Below, in pieces: positions 12,123 through 23,491 of a stretch of 64,000 bases of DNA. Source of the stretch: Lithospermum erythrorhizon. Lineage: Eukaryota; Streptophyta; Magnoliopsida; Boraginales; Boraginaceae. The DNA lies in NCBI GenBank assembly GCA_019722365.1, contig JADFUC010001895.1:930001-994000 (forward strand). Reading direction: 5' to 3'. The notes under the pieces are model-generated. The model was given only the letters and a program-made list of their open reading frames with translations. It was not told the DNA's origin and did not search any database. Numbering within the stretch: position 1 is the first letter of the stretch; each line of letters opens with the position of its first letter. The translations under genes were made by a program, and so were the position numbers.

Positions 12123-13262
12123 AGTTCAGATATTGTTATGCAATTTTCTGTAGTCATACTCATTAGCTTATACATGCCATACAAAATATACTAGCCAAGA
12201 TTACTTTCTCGCTGTAGTAGTTATACATTCTTGTGATGCAAAATAAATTGATATGCGAAAGAAACAAGGCATTCAATTATGTTGTGTAAGAAGAGCTCCC
12301 AAGATATTCCCATCAAATTATGATCAAACATGTTTTATAATCTCATACATATGTTGATCTTATGAAAATGTAGAAAGTTTGTAATCAGGTCTGGTACACA
12401 TGTAAATCTTTTTAAGAATAAGGTTAGTTTTGTGATAACCACCTTTAATTGTCTTTCGTCGTTTTGAAGCATGTCATTTATTATTCGTTTATCATTTAAA
12501 ATTTGAATTTTTTTTATTGATATAATACTTTTAGTCGTTGTATCTCGGCAATCTTAACAGTAAAGATTCGAAACTACACTCTTATCGTAGTACGTGTAGT
12601 TGAAGCAGGCAGAAGGTTAGAATTCTAGGCTCGTTAGTGGTATCTCACCCCAACCTTCTTCACCTGTGAAGCTTCATCGTTCGGGCCCCCGAGCCATCAA
12701 TGAGATACTATTCTGCAAGAGTTAGAAATCTAATTTGGGCCATAATCTACAATTAAAAGAAATTTTTGAAAGTTTTCAGTTCGGACCCGGAAATTCATAT
12801 CACTCAATCGTTATCAAATCAATTAAGATGGTCCAAAGTGAGAAGTTCAATGTCCTTGGGTCATGTTCATAACTTGATACTGTTACATTTTGTGATGTAA
12901 TGATGTTGACCACTAGATCGTCATGTTGCTGTTCAGTGTAACATCGTACTTTAATGTACCTATATAATTATATTATTAGTTCATAGATTATGATAATAAT
13001 ATTATCTCTGATATGTAAGAATGGCCCAGACTGTCACACTTTTCCAGTAGTGTTCTTATCAAAAGGAAAAAACATTTGGAAAAAATGTTTAACTAAAAAG
13101 GCACACCACCTTCATTATTCACACCTCAAAATCCATTATTTCCTTCCCCATTAAGCTAAATACATTCTTTGTCCCAAAACCAAAGTCGTTTATTACTAAA
13201 AATCTGTTCTTTATGCTTTAATTTATTAAATTTGATATTTTGATATCAAGAATTGGTGCAAA
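12123..13262. other. Intergenic, no gene seen
   Basis: The stretch holds the 3' flank of the methyltransferase gene, AT-rich spacer, and the upstream region of the GH9 locus (CT-rich leader around 13100-13260). A small GC-richer patch around 12600-12710 has no reading frame or repeat that I recognise. Confidence 0.5.
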
Positions 13263-16200
13263 ATGAGTATGTATGGAAGGGATCCATGGGGTGGTCCATT
13301 GGAGATAGCGGCGGCGGATTCCGCCACCGAGGATGAGCGGAGCCGGAATTTGCAAGAATATGATAGGGCGGCGCTTTCAAGGCAGCAGTGAAACCCAACA
13401 AGTTGGCTTCGCAGTGTGGAGAAAGATGAAGAAGAAGAAGAAGTATGTTGATTTGGGGTGTATTTTGGTGGTGGAAGATATTCAATGACATTGGGTGTGT
13501 TGCAGCTGCTGCTTTGGTTACTGTTATCATTACTTTGATTGTCAAATATGCTCCACGTCACCATAATCACCACCCTCCTCCGGATAATTATACTGTGGCT
13601 CTTCACTCTGCACTCAAATTCTTCAATGCTCAGAGATGTAAGGAAGTTGAAATGTGTAGTTCGGATTTTAGACGTAGTATTTATATAGAAGACCTCCACT
13701 CGCTTAGTGGGATAATACTTGTTTTGGTTTGGTTTATTATGAAGTTCAGATTTTTATATATAGAGACGTCGGATAAGGCTTGTTTTGGTTTGGTTTATTG
13801 TGTTTAGTTTTTTGACTTCGTATTCATATTGTCGACCCCCACTTAGTGGAGTGGAATAAGGCTTGTATTAGGTTTGGTTTATTATAAAGTTCGGATTTTA
13901 AGCATTAATTATTCGTAGTCATTTCTTGAGTGGGATAAAACATTTTAGGTTTGGTTTATTTTAAAGTTCTGATTTTTATGTCTCTGTTGAGCATTTAGAA
14001 TAGAGCCCTTGTTTGGTTGTTTGTGAGTTTGGTTTGATTGTTATGTTTATTGATGGTAGATATGGAGGTTCTAGAATGGGTTCATGTTTGATAAAATTTT
14101 ATTGTGTTAAGACTTTAGTCTGTGTGATGGTAGCGCATGCAGAAATAGGACTCATGGTAATAAGTGGTTATCTGGTAATATTATGAAAGATGGGTTGGCA
14201 ATGCTATTTTGAAATTTGAGATGCCTGCTTCTAGGATAATATATTTGGTAGTTTTTGGCTAATATCTTTTAGGATGTTATTGATCTTTTGCAGCTGGAAG
14301 ATTGCCAAAGCATAACAATGTATCATGGAGGAGGAATTCCTGTACAAAAGATGGAATACCCCACAGCATCTTTAAAGATCTATCTGGTGGTTATTATGAT
14401 GCAGGGGATGCCATTAAATTTAATTTCCCGGCCTCTTTTGCCATGACCATGTTGAGTTGGAGTGTCATCGAGTACAGTGCAAAATATGAAGCTGCCGGAG
14501 AGCTACAACATGTTAAAGATATTATCAAATGGGGTTCGGATTACTTCCTGAAGACCTTCAACCACACAGCTGATAGCATTAGTCAACTTGTGGCACAGGT
14601 ACATTTGTAACTTCCCTTAATGAGCTGTAGTTGGCATAATATAAGATCCATTTTGTACATTTCTGTACCTTTGATGTTGGTTTCTCTTTGCTCGTAAGAA
14701 TTTAGCTTATGCTAAGTGTATCATGGTATCTAGTTAATGGGTTCACACAGAAAATTATAAATCCAGTGCATTTTTTCTTAATCTTTTATGATGAGGTAAT
14801 CTTTTATGATGGGGTGATGGTGAACCCTAATTGCGTTCTGTTTATCTTAATAGGTTGGAAGTGGGGACACTTCAAATGGAAATACAAGAGAAAATGACCA
14901 TTACTGTTGGGTGCGACCAGAAGACATCGAGTACGAGAGACCTGTAACTCCATGCAGTTCTTGCTCCGATCTTGCTGCAGAAATGGCTGCTGCACTGGCT
15001 GCTGCGTCCATTGTTTTCAAGGACAACAGAGCTTACTCAGAGAAACTTGTTCATGGAGCTAGGACCCTCTATAAATTCTCTAGGGACCAGCGTGGCAGTT
15101 ATAGTAGAAGAAGTGAAGCTTCAAATTTCTATAATTCAACTGGCTACTGGGATGAGTTTATATGGGGAGCAACTTGGCTATATTATGCTACTGGAAATAC
15201 TTCCTACCTTCAGCTTGCAACAAATCCTGGTTTAGCCAACCATGCTGGTGCTTTCCATGGGGGGCCAGATTATGGTGTACTGAGCTGGGACAACAAACTT
15301 ACGGGAGCTCAAGTAAGTTTGTGGAATTTATCACTTGCCGGGGTTCAAATATGTATTATGTATTTCTCTAATCATGAGCCGTATCTCTATTTATCTAGAT
15401 GTTCTCATTCCCTTGACTATATATGTATGTTCTCTCTTTATTAAGTTTTGCTGGGATATGAGGGTACATAACTTAGCATTCTAAATTTAGTCAATTTACT
15501 TGCATCATTCAAGATATATGACTTTCTGCTGCAAAATAATGATTATATTGCTCCCTTTGTTTGGTTTTTAGGTTTTGTTGAGCCGTATGAGACTATTCCT
15601 CAGCCCTGGTTATCCTTACGAGGAAATGTTGAGGACTTTCCATAACCAGACAAGCATAGTCATGTGTTCCTACCTGCCATTTTTCACATCATTTAATAGG
15701 ACTAAAGGTTATATTTTTAAACATAGCTGATCTTGAATTATCGTGTTGCTTTCCCAAGGACCGAACTTTAATCTTTTGAGGATGATGCAGGAGGCTTAAT
15801 ACAATTAAACCATGGAAGGCCTCAGCCACTCCAGTATGTAGTCAATGCAGCCTTCTTAGCTACCTTGTTCAGTGACTATCTTGAAGCTGCCGACACTCCT
15901 GGATGGTATTGTGGACCCAATTTTTATTCAACAGATGTCTTGAGAAAATTTGCTGAAACCTCAGGTATATGATTGCTTGCTCTTTTTCAATTTCCATAAG
16001 TTGTTTAAAAGCCGCTCTACTCCTTCCATTTTCTGACACTAAGATGTTTTTATATGTTCATCCCCTTAACTTACAGCTTGACTACATACTTGGCAAGAAT
16101 CCTAGGAAAATGAGTTATCTCGTGGGCTATGGTAATCATTACCCTAAGCATGTCCACCACAGAGGCGCATCGATGCCTAAAAATAAGGTAAAGTATAGTT

Positions 16201-16478
16201 GTAAAGGTGGCTGGAAGTGGAGAGATTCAAAGAAACCAAATCCAAATACAATCGTCGGAGCTATGGTTGCAGGTCCAGATAAGAAAGATGGCTTTCACGA
16301 TGTTCGTAAGAACTACAACTACACGGAGCCAACACTTGCTGGCAATGCTGGTCTGGTTGCCGCTCTTGTTGCTCTTTCCGGTGATCGTAGAAGTGGAATC
16401 GATAAGAATACGTTATTTTCAGCAGTGCCTCCTATGTTCCCTACTCCGCCACCTCCACCGGCTCCCTGGAAACCTTGA
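13263..16478 (+). pseudogene. KOR1-like: KORRIGAN-type GH9 endo-1,4-beta-glucanase, frame broken
   Basis: KORRIGAN is a plasma-membrane/Golgi GH9 cellulase acting with cellulose synthase. Exons: 13263-13637, 14294-14598, 14854-15312, 15572-15707, 15791-15964 and 16077-16478. The KOR1 hallmarks are [13 protein letters not shown], a Lys run, KYVDLGC, one membrane segment (AAAALVTVIITLIV), [38 protein letters not shown] and the tail [15 protein letters not shown]. Exon 1 has an in-frame TGA at 13389 in place of the residues before DETQQ, and the frame shifts about three times between there and KIF (about 13480). Exon 5 ends GAAACCTCAG where GAAACTCAG is expected. This one-base gain puts exon 6 out of frame and makes a TGA at the junction. 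Exons 2-4 and 6 are clean, including catalytic residues. The choices are a young pseudogene or local assembly errors; the intact neighbours favour the former. Confidence 0.85.
13685..13990 (+). repeat. Degenerate short repeats in GH9 intron 1
   Basis: Four spaced versions of a ~40-base phrase built on TTGTTTTGGTTTGGTTTATT followed by AAGTTCGGATTTT occur at about 13718-13756, 13777-13805, 13862-13900 and 13945-13980. They are separated by different spacers that include CTTAGTG or GAGTGGGATAA. They are too diverged to give a clear unit length. Confidence 0.5.
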
Positions 16479-17108
16479 TTCTTATTCAGTTATCAGGCCT
16501 GCTGGCAAATAAGTTTTGATGGTGCTACTAATCTCTGACCTAGGTTTTCAACAAGATAACAAGAAAATGAAGGATGAGGAAAATGACATGCAAAATTAGA
16601 CAACTGATGGATGGGTAGTGTGTATTTATGTAGTGTAGTGTAGCTCATTGCCACTAGATGATTACAATGTTCTTATGGAAGTCAAGATGTTTCCTATCGG
16701 ATTCTTGAACATGTTTCTGCAGACGTTGCACGGATGTTTTCATTACCAAATCATCATATTGAAAGGGTGAAAGCATCATAATTCTGAGAATGGACGAACT
16801 TAAAATGAGAAAAGGTTATAAATTACTCGAAAACCAGGATCCATTTCATCATATCATTTCCTGATTCTCATATTTTCCATTTACAACAGAACATACAACA
16901 GCGCATATTGCAGGCCTTTTACCTAGATAAACATAATGCATTTTCAGGCCATAATTTTTCCACAGAGATGCTTTCTTCTGCTAAAACCAGTAACGATCTT
17001 ACTATTCATTCGCCTGTCTGGAAATTAGCAAAGATTTTACTGCTCTCAGCCAATTCCTCCTGGAATACCTCTCGATCAGATGCTGCCAGAACATAATGCT
17101 CAATCATA
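16479..17108. other. Convergent 3' regions of GH9 and EPL genes
   Basis: Both flanking genes end toward this segment, so it should hold their 3' untranslated regions and terminators. I see no additional gene. Confidence 0.5.
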
Positions 17109-20100
17109 TTAAAGGTGTGATGCATGGTAGCGCTTTGGTGAGACACACAGGGCATCCCCACAATCAATAGGAGTGTGCATAAGCGGGTTCCATCTATCAA
17201 ACACTATCCGTCCTCCACGGCCTATCCTTCCACGGAAGGTGAATGGGCGTGTAGATGCTCCATTGGATGTTGGAGGGTCTGATGGTGGCATAATGCCCGC
17301 GGCTGCCAATTTCTCTGAATCCAATGGTTTTGTGAACAGTAAAACTGGCTCATCTGGATCCTGCAGAGTTTAGTGGAAAAAAAAAGATGTTCAATGATGG
17401 ACATAAACTCCAATTCAATTACATTACATTAATAAGCAATGCATAAAACCAAATTCTAATAGTGTAAAGGATGTCTTCATACCAATTTACGAATCCATCC
17501 ATGAGGGGCACGCTGCCCCCTAAACTCTCGCCTCAAGCTTCCTGAGGGAGCAGTCACTAGCTTTGCGTCCACAAAGGGTGAGTTCTGAACAAATGCAGGC
17601 TGAACTTGCAGATGACCGGTAGCAACATCGTCAGAGTCGACGAACTCCTCCTCACTTGAACCAACCTTGCTGGGGAAGGAAGGGAATGAAGGTACAGCCA
17701 AGCTATCTTCAAGGAGCTCAGCTTCATGCTGAACCACAAAAATCCACCATGTAAAAGCTAAATGAATACAGACAAAACTGAATATACACTAACTACAATA
17801 AATTTATAGTCTCATGGCAGTGTTAAAAGGAATATTCTCTTCCTGCATAAAATGACTAGGAACAATCATTCAGTCAATCACACCTTATATCTTGTTTGCA
17901 CCCTTGAACATATTTCTCTCTATTTGATGCTTTTTTTTTTAAAAATACGTAAGATCAAAATCTCACCACATCGTAAATATATAAGGGTTCTATAAAAGGA
18001 ACAAAACAGAACATCAACATTGTTCTTCCTCCAGAAAATGGATAACTGGTAATCATACCTTATATTTCATCTGCATCCTCTGAAGGCTAACTTCACTCTC
18101 CATAACATCTCTTTTCTTCTCTTCTCTCTTCATTCATAACAAGCAACACATGACTAAGTTCAAGTCCCATAATGGTGCTAAACATCAATAATATGGGACA
18201 TTATATACCTTGATCAGAGCCTCAAGTAAGGTCTTTGCTTGTTCAAGATTACGTCTAACCTGAAAATGAGAGTTGAATTAACTCAAGACTGCAACAGTGT
18301 AACAGCAGGTTTAGATTAAAAGAGCAAAAGTGTATGTGTACATCCTTAATCCCTATCTGTTCGGGTTAAAAACATATTTCCGATGAAATAGCTTGTTTGC
18401 GGCAACATTTATACAAAGCATCAACATTTTAGTGAGCTGTTAAATATGGGATAGGGGAATTATCACAAAAACAACTAGTTCAGTAAAAGAAGCTCGTGCT
18501 TCAACATATTGGACATGATTTTGCAAAGCAAGACTCCGATAAACACAAAAATATTGTATAAACATAGATGTGAAGTCAAAAGTAGCATCCAAAACCATGT
18601 GATCTATCCCTTTACAATAACTTTGTGTTGAGCTAGAGATGTACATATGTCGAAAGTAAGATACGCATTGAAAGCAAGAAACATGGGACTCACCAGTCTA
18701 AGCTTTTCAAATGATTGCACATTGTTTTCTCTCCTTTGCATCTAAACATAATAAAGCAGTAAACATGTCAGTGGAGTCACAGGCCTCTTAATTGAAGAAG
18801 TTATAGTAATTCTTATATAAATCATACAATTATGATAAAAAGGTAACATACTCTTCTCGTATGAAGCCTATGAGCCTTCTCCCTTGGCCGAAAGACATTG
18901 TAAGGGTTGGTATCGTTAACTGGTGGTGGTGGCTACAGTGAATGACGGGGAAAGTTAATTAGCCATTCATAGACAGATACCAAAACAAGACAATGGAATG
19001 GGAAAAAACCAGGTCACTTCCCCTTTTTTCATATTTACATGTAACCTATTGCACTGGAATATACTAATACAACATTTTGAATTATCAGGTAATGTAGCAC
19101 AAGTAACTGAGTAAAACCAACCTGCAAACGGCGAAGTGCAGGCTTCTGCAACCGTTCTCGCTGGCAAAAAAGAATTAAGGATAAGGTTAAGGCACATAGC
19201 AATGCAGAAATAACACTGTGGACTGGAAAACAAAATAAATATAGTGACTGGAACAGCACAGCAAGTGGTGAGTGGTAACATACCTTTCTTAATCAACTTC
19301 AATGAAAATAAAACCAAGCCTTATCCCACTAATATCATACAAATACTATTTCAGCAGGGGGGGGGTCAAATTTTATTACAAATACTATTTCTAGTGACCT
19401 CTCAGTCTCTCACTGTGCAAGATACAGAAGGAAACTGTGAATCAGCACAAGAATCTCCAACTAATTCGTTAAACTGTTAACAGTTTTCTGTAATTTAAAT
19501 ATGGCAGCAGCAATATCGCATGGTAAATCTGGTAATAAAAGTTGTTTCCACATGAGAAATAAGTACTTCAAATATTGTGAATTCACTGATATATGCCTTC
19601 AGGTAATCAGGTCACACCTACCTTTCCTTTCCAGTAACTATATATAGATTGGAAAACTCCATATTTAATTGAAAATGATTGCAAGGCCTGCCATTGAAAT
19701 ATGAGAGAACATGGTCAGATGAAGAATAACTTATACATTAATGAACATTACGAGAGATGCAAATGTAATGACAGTACAAACGAGCAGAAAATATAAGAGC
19801 AAAGAAAATGTTCACTAAGAAGCAATCTAAATGGTTTGCACTCAGACCTAATTCCTATATCAAACACATTCAAAACGCATTCGGAACAGTAATAGCAACT
19901 AAAAGCAGCAAAGGCTTCAGAGTGATAAAAAAGTACATGAAAATGCAATCAAAGAGATTAATTATTACCTCTACTGCAGCATCAAAAGTAAGTAACACAG
20001 GTATAGCTGATCCAAGTGTAGAAACAATAATTCCTGCTCTTTCCCGAGCTTTATGATCTAAAACCTCCAACTTATACAAGATAGTTTCAAAACTACATAA

Positions 20101-22009
20101 AATAGGAAAAAAAAACATAAGTATAAAGAAAACACTGTAGTGCGTAAGAACAACTCGAAACCCAGAAGCAAGATCTGCATCATGAAAACTATTGACATTC
20201 AGATCATTTAAATTTTAACACATTATATGAAATTGCACAAATTGTAATGCTGAAGTTTTTAAATTTCCATCGCAACATGTACTTGGGAGCAATATCACTT
20301 TAAAACCAGAGCAATTGATAATACCTACAAGTCTACAACTATAACTAAAACAAAGGGGCATATCTCAAATCATGAAAACTGCATCTTGCTCTCAAGCTTG
20401 AAGGATCTTTAGAACAAATTATTAGATGCCATATAATGGAGTAGTAGGTATAACTTTTGGATGAACATGTCACTAGAGAGTTGTTTTATTCACAGTAAGT
20501 AAATTATTACAAAGAGATCCTACAAAAATTTAATAGCCATCTTTCAAATAACATGTAAGAGAAATGACACGACTAGAAAGGCAGAAGTGGGAGCAATAAA
20601 CACAAACAAAGACGAAACATGCAGAATAGTTATACATTTAAATTGAAATAATTACTTTTCAGCAGAAAGATTGTTTCTTTCCATGTTGAACTCGGAAAGC
20701 CAATCTTCATCCTCATTGTCTAGGTCATACTCAACAAATTCTCCAATCTCGGCCCGAGCTACCATTAGTTTAAGTCAGTTCAGTATGTCATTCATATGGA
20801 GCAAAACATTTAGCGGAAGGAATAGTATATATACCTCCCCTTGCATGTATATATGATGTTGGCTGGGAGAAAGTGCAAGTATAGTCTCTTTCATAGGTAT
20901 CTACAACCACAAACTCTGGAGTTGGAATTTCAGCAGCCAATTTTTTACTATGAGTTTGTGATACCTATAAAAATTATATATAATGAATATATAATTAAGC
21001 CAAAGCAAATGTATTTGAAAATTCTGTACATAAAGACATTCACTACAAGGACAAGGTCATCGTCGAAATGCATCAGAGATAACTTAAACTAGAAATGTAG
21101 AGCTTCACATAAAGAGAGATAGCTTTCTCAAATTTGTGGCCAGCGTTGTAGATAAACTGAGCAAACCAAGCTTCATGTATTTTAGGTATGGAAAGAAATG
21201 GAATGAAGCTACATACATTTGGGGAAGGCAACACTGCAGATGTAGATCTTCTCCCCTGTTAAGGAGCAAAAGGGAGGAAACAAAATGTCAAACACAATAA
21301 TAAAAGCTGAAATTAAATAACATGGGCATGCTGCAACATTTTCATTATCTAATACCAATTATTATTTAAGCAAATAAAAAAACCAACGGGGAACTTATCA
21401 GGTTCACCAAAATGGAATTCAGACAAATAAATACTGGGACACATTGCAGTGATTGAACATGTAGCTTAATAATATTGCAAACAAAGGGAAAAATAATAAC
21501 AAAAGGATAAGCTTGAAACCGAAGTAAACTTATTGACATCCTTAGAAGTAGTTATAAACTTGTTAAAGGATGCCAATATTTTCTAGTAGTATTTAATCTA
21601 TCAGTGACTCTCAAAGATAGTATTAAGTACACTGATATCCAGCAACATTATCGGACCGTGATTCAACAAACTCGGAAAACACTAAATTACCACAATATAC
21701 ATAAGCCCAAAAAAGAGACAGTACACTCCAGTATTTCAATGTCAGGATCTAATACCCGATGACAAATACTCCGTCAAATCAAATTACCAAACTCGATATG
21801 AAATTGTAAATGCACCTCATTATCAAACATCCAAACTGAATATGAAATAGTAAATGCACCTCATTATCAGGTTCAGCAGTGATACGGAATATCTGGGAGT
21901 TCCTAGTAGCGCCCGGAGTATCATCATCCTCAAAGTCCTTTACAGATTTGAGAATAGGAAGCTTCTTGTGTATATCGAGCGGACGTGGTCTAAATGAGAG
22001 TCTACTCAT
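17109..22009 (-). CDS. EPL1: Enhancer of polycomb-like protein (NuA4 subunit)
   Basis: This is the plant homolog of yeast Epl1, a scaffold subunit of the NuA4 histone acetyltransferase, acting in the nucleus. Exons in coding order: 21860-22009, 21217-21255, 20835-20964, 20656-20758, 19969-20092, 19622-19687, 19122-19160, 18852-18932, 18694-18741, 18209-18259, 18059-18127, 17483-17728 and 17109-17360. All phases agree and give about 465 residues. The EPcA region starts MSRLSFRPRPLDIHKKLPI, followed by EIPTPEFVVVDTYERDY, GEFVEYDLDNEDEDWLSEFN, KLEVLDHKARERAGI, YGVFQSIYSYWKGK, PVNDTNPYNVFRPREK and a coiled coil. The C-terminal part has GRIGRGGRIVFDRWNPLMHT. The start at 22009 is the conserved one, although the frame stays open upstream. 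The gene looks intact. Confidence 0.94.
21797..21870 (-). repeat. 44-bp-offset direct duplication across the EPL exon 1 donor
   Basis: Bases 21797-21826 and 21841-21870 are near-identical. The right copy contains the true exon end and 5' splice site (GATAATGAG|GTGCAT at 21860/21859). The left copy places the same donor sequence 44 bases inside the intron. Confidence 0.85.
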
Positions 22010-23491
22010 ATCATCAGCCAATCTCCTCTCAGATTCCAAACTCAAATTCTTACAATTACAGCTTTTCTTCAACAAAGTAGCTCCCTACTCCACAGTAGTT
22101 CAACTGAACACAATTCCAATAACTTATTGAGCAAACCAACAATCTAATAATAGCATATATTCAATCAAACTGAGACTTTTAACTTAACAATTAAAACTAC
22201 TCAACTTTGATCATAAACTAATCTTATTTAAATATTTGTTTATTAATGTGTAGCATGATATGATATAAGTTTAGAGTCTGTATTATAATTGATCATTTGA
22301 TATAAATACGAAGTTAAACGAATGAATTTTTGCTTTAAAAATTAGGCTGACTATTTATTGAATGAAACTCTAGCAGTTAAATTGAAATGAATGGAATAGC
22401 ATAAAATTAACATTTTAAGAATTGATTAGGGTAAAACCTGAAGGAGCAGCTAGAAAGAAGAGGCAAAAAAAGCTTCAAATTTTAGTAATTTCAACACCCT
22501 CTGAAATCTGAATCAATCTCGATTTAATTGAAGAAGAATCGATTTTTAGGTATAATCAAATATTGATTGATTTCTTGTCTCGATTTTAGGATAATCTAAT
22601 TGGGCCGATTTATGTGTCCTGTAATGACATTGGACGTGTCCAAAAAGGAGTGATATCACCTCTTACACGTCTGGCCTGACCCAGCTTATCTAGACAAGCC
22701 ATTTCACTCGGGCAACATTATCTGCTTTGGCCCGAGAATAGTATTTTTGTTAGTAAAATAATAATTTTGTCGTAATGAAACTGCCGATTCTTCTGACTAC
22801 AACGAATAAGAGAGCGAAATAATCGTTTAAATTGCACTCTTACACTATTTGGATATTGTGTATAACGGAGGCGAGATTTGAGCTACTATCTTATGTAAAT
22901 ACCTTATGATTTATAATGCGGATACGTATATTAGCTTATGACAAAAATATGATGTAAGTGATTTCTTAGTTTTTAGTAAAATGTATATTAGATATGATAT
23001 TTAGCAACATATTAGTTTTGTATCGTATATTAGTATGGATGCTTGATATACTATAGTTGATGTTGGGTTTGGCGAGGAAAGCTTGGGGACTACACTATTA
23101 GTACAGTAATTGATAAAATCTCCACCCAATTTGGAATTGATTGAAATAGTAAGGTTCCTAAATCAAAGACTAGACATCTAAGAATACCCAAAGATTGACG
23201 CATGCCCCTATACTTTGTTAAATTCCAATTTTCCCCTCACCTCCTTCACAAATTCCAATTTTAGCTCAAAACATTATTTTTGCTCACTAATTGCTCTTCT
23301 CTTCTTCTTCATCACAAAATCGCATCAATTTCTTCATCTTCGATGCAAATTCAACTACAAAGTCAACCAAATCCTCTGATTTTGACTCCAATTTATAAAA
23401 AATCTTCAATTCCAGATCATCAACAGCATATTTAATTTGTTATAGATCTATAATTTTGAGTGAGATTGTTTGGTGAATATATTTGTGGAAA
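22010..23491. promoter_or_regulatory. Shared head-to-head promoter region of EPL1 and TWD40-2
   Basis: The two genes diverge from this 1.5-kb segment. A likely 5' UTR intron of EPL1 lies next to its ATG, with a leader region near 22430-22560. An ABRE-like ACGTGTC at 22634-22640 and an inverted ACACGTC at 22665-22671 flank the palindrome TGATATCA (22651-22658). The TWD40-2 side has a CT-rich leader (23280-23345). No other gene is seen. Confidence 0.5.

Noticed and set aside
13226..13699. 157-residue open frame on the reverse strand
   Set aside because: It is antisense to GH9 exon 1 and shows no family features. It exists because the sense exon is rich in codons whose complements lack stops.
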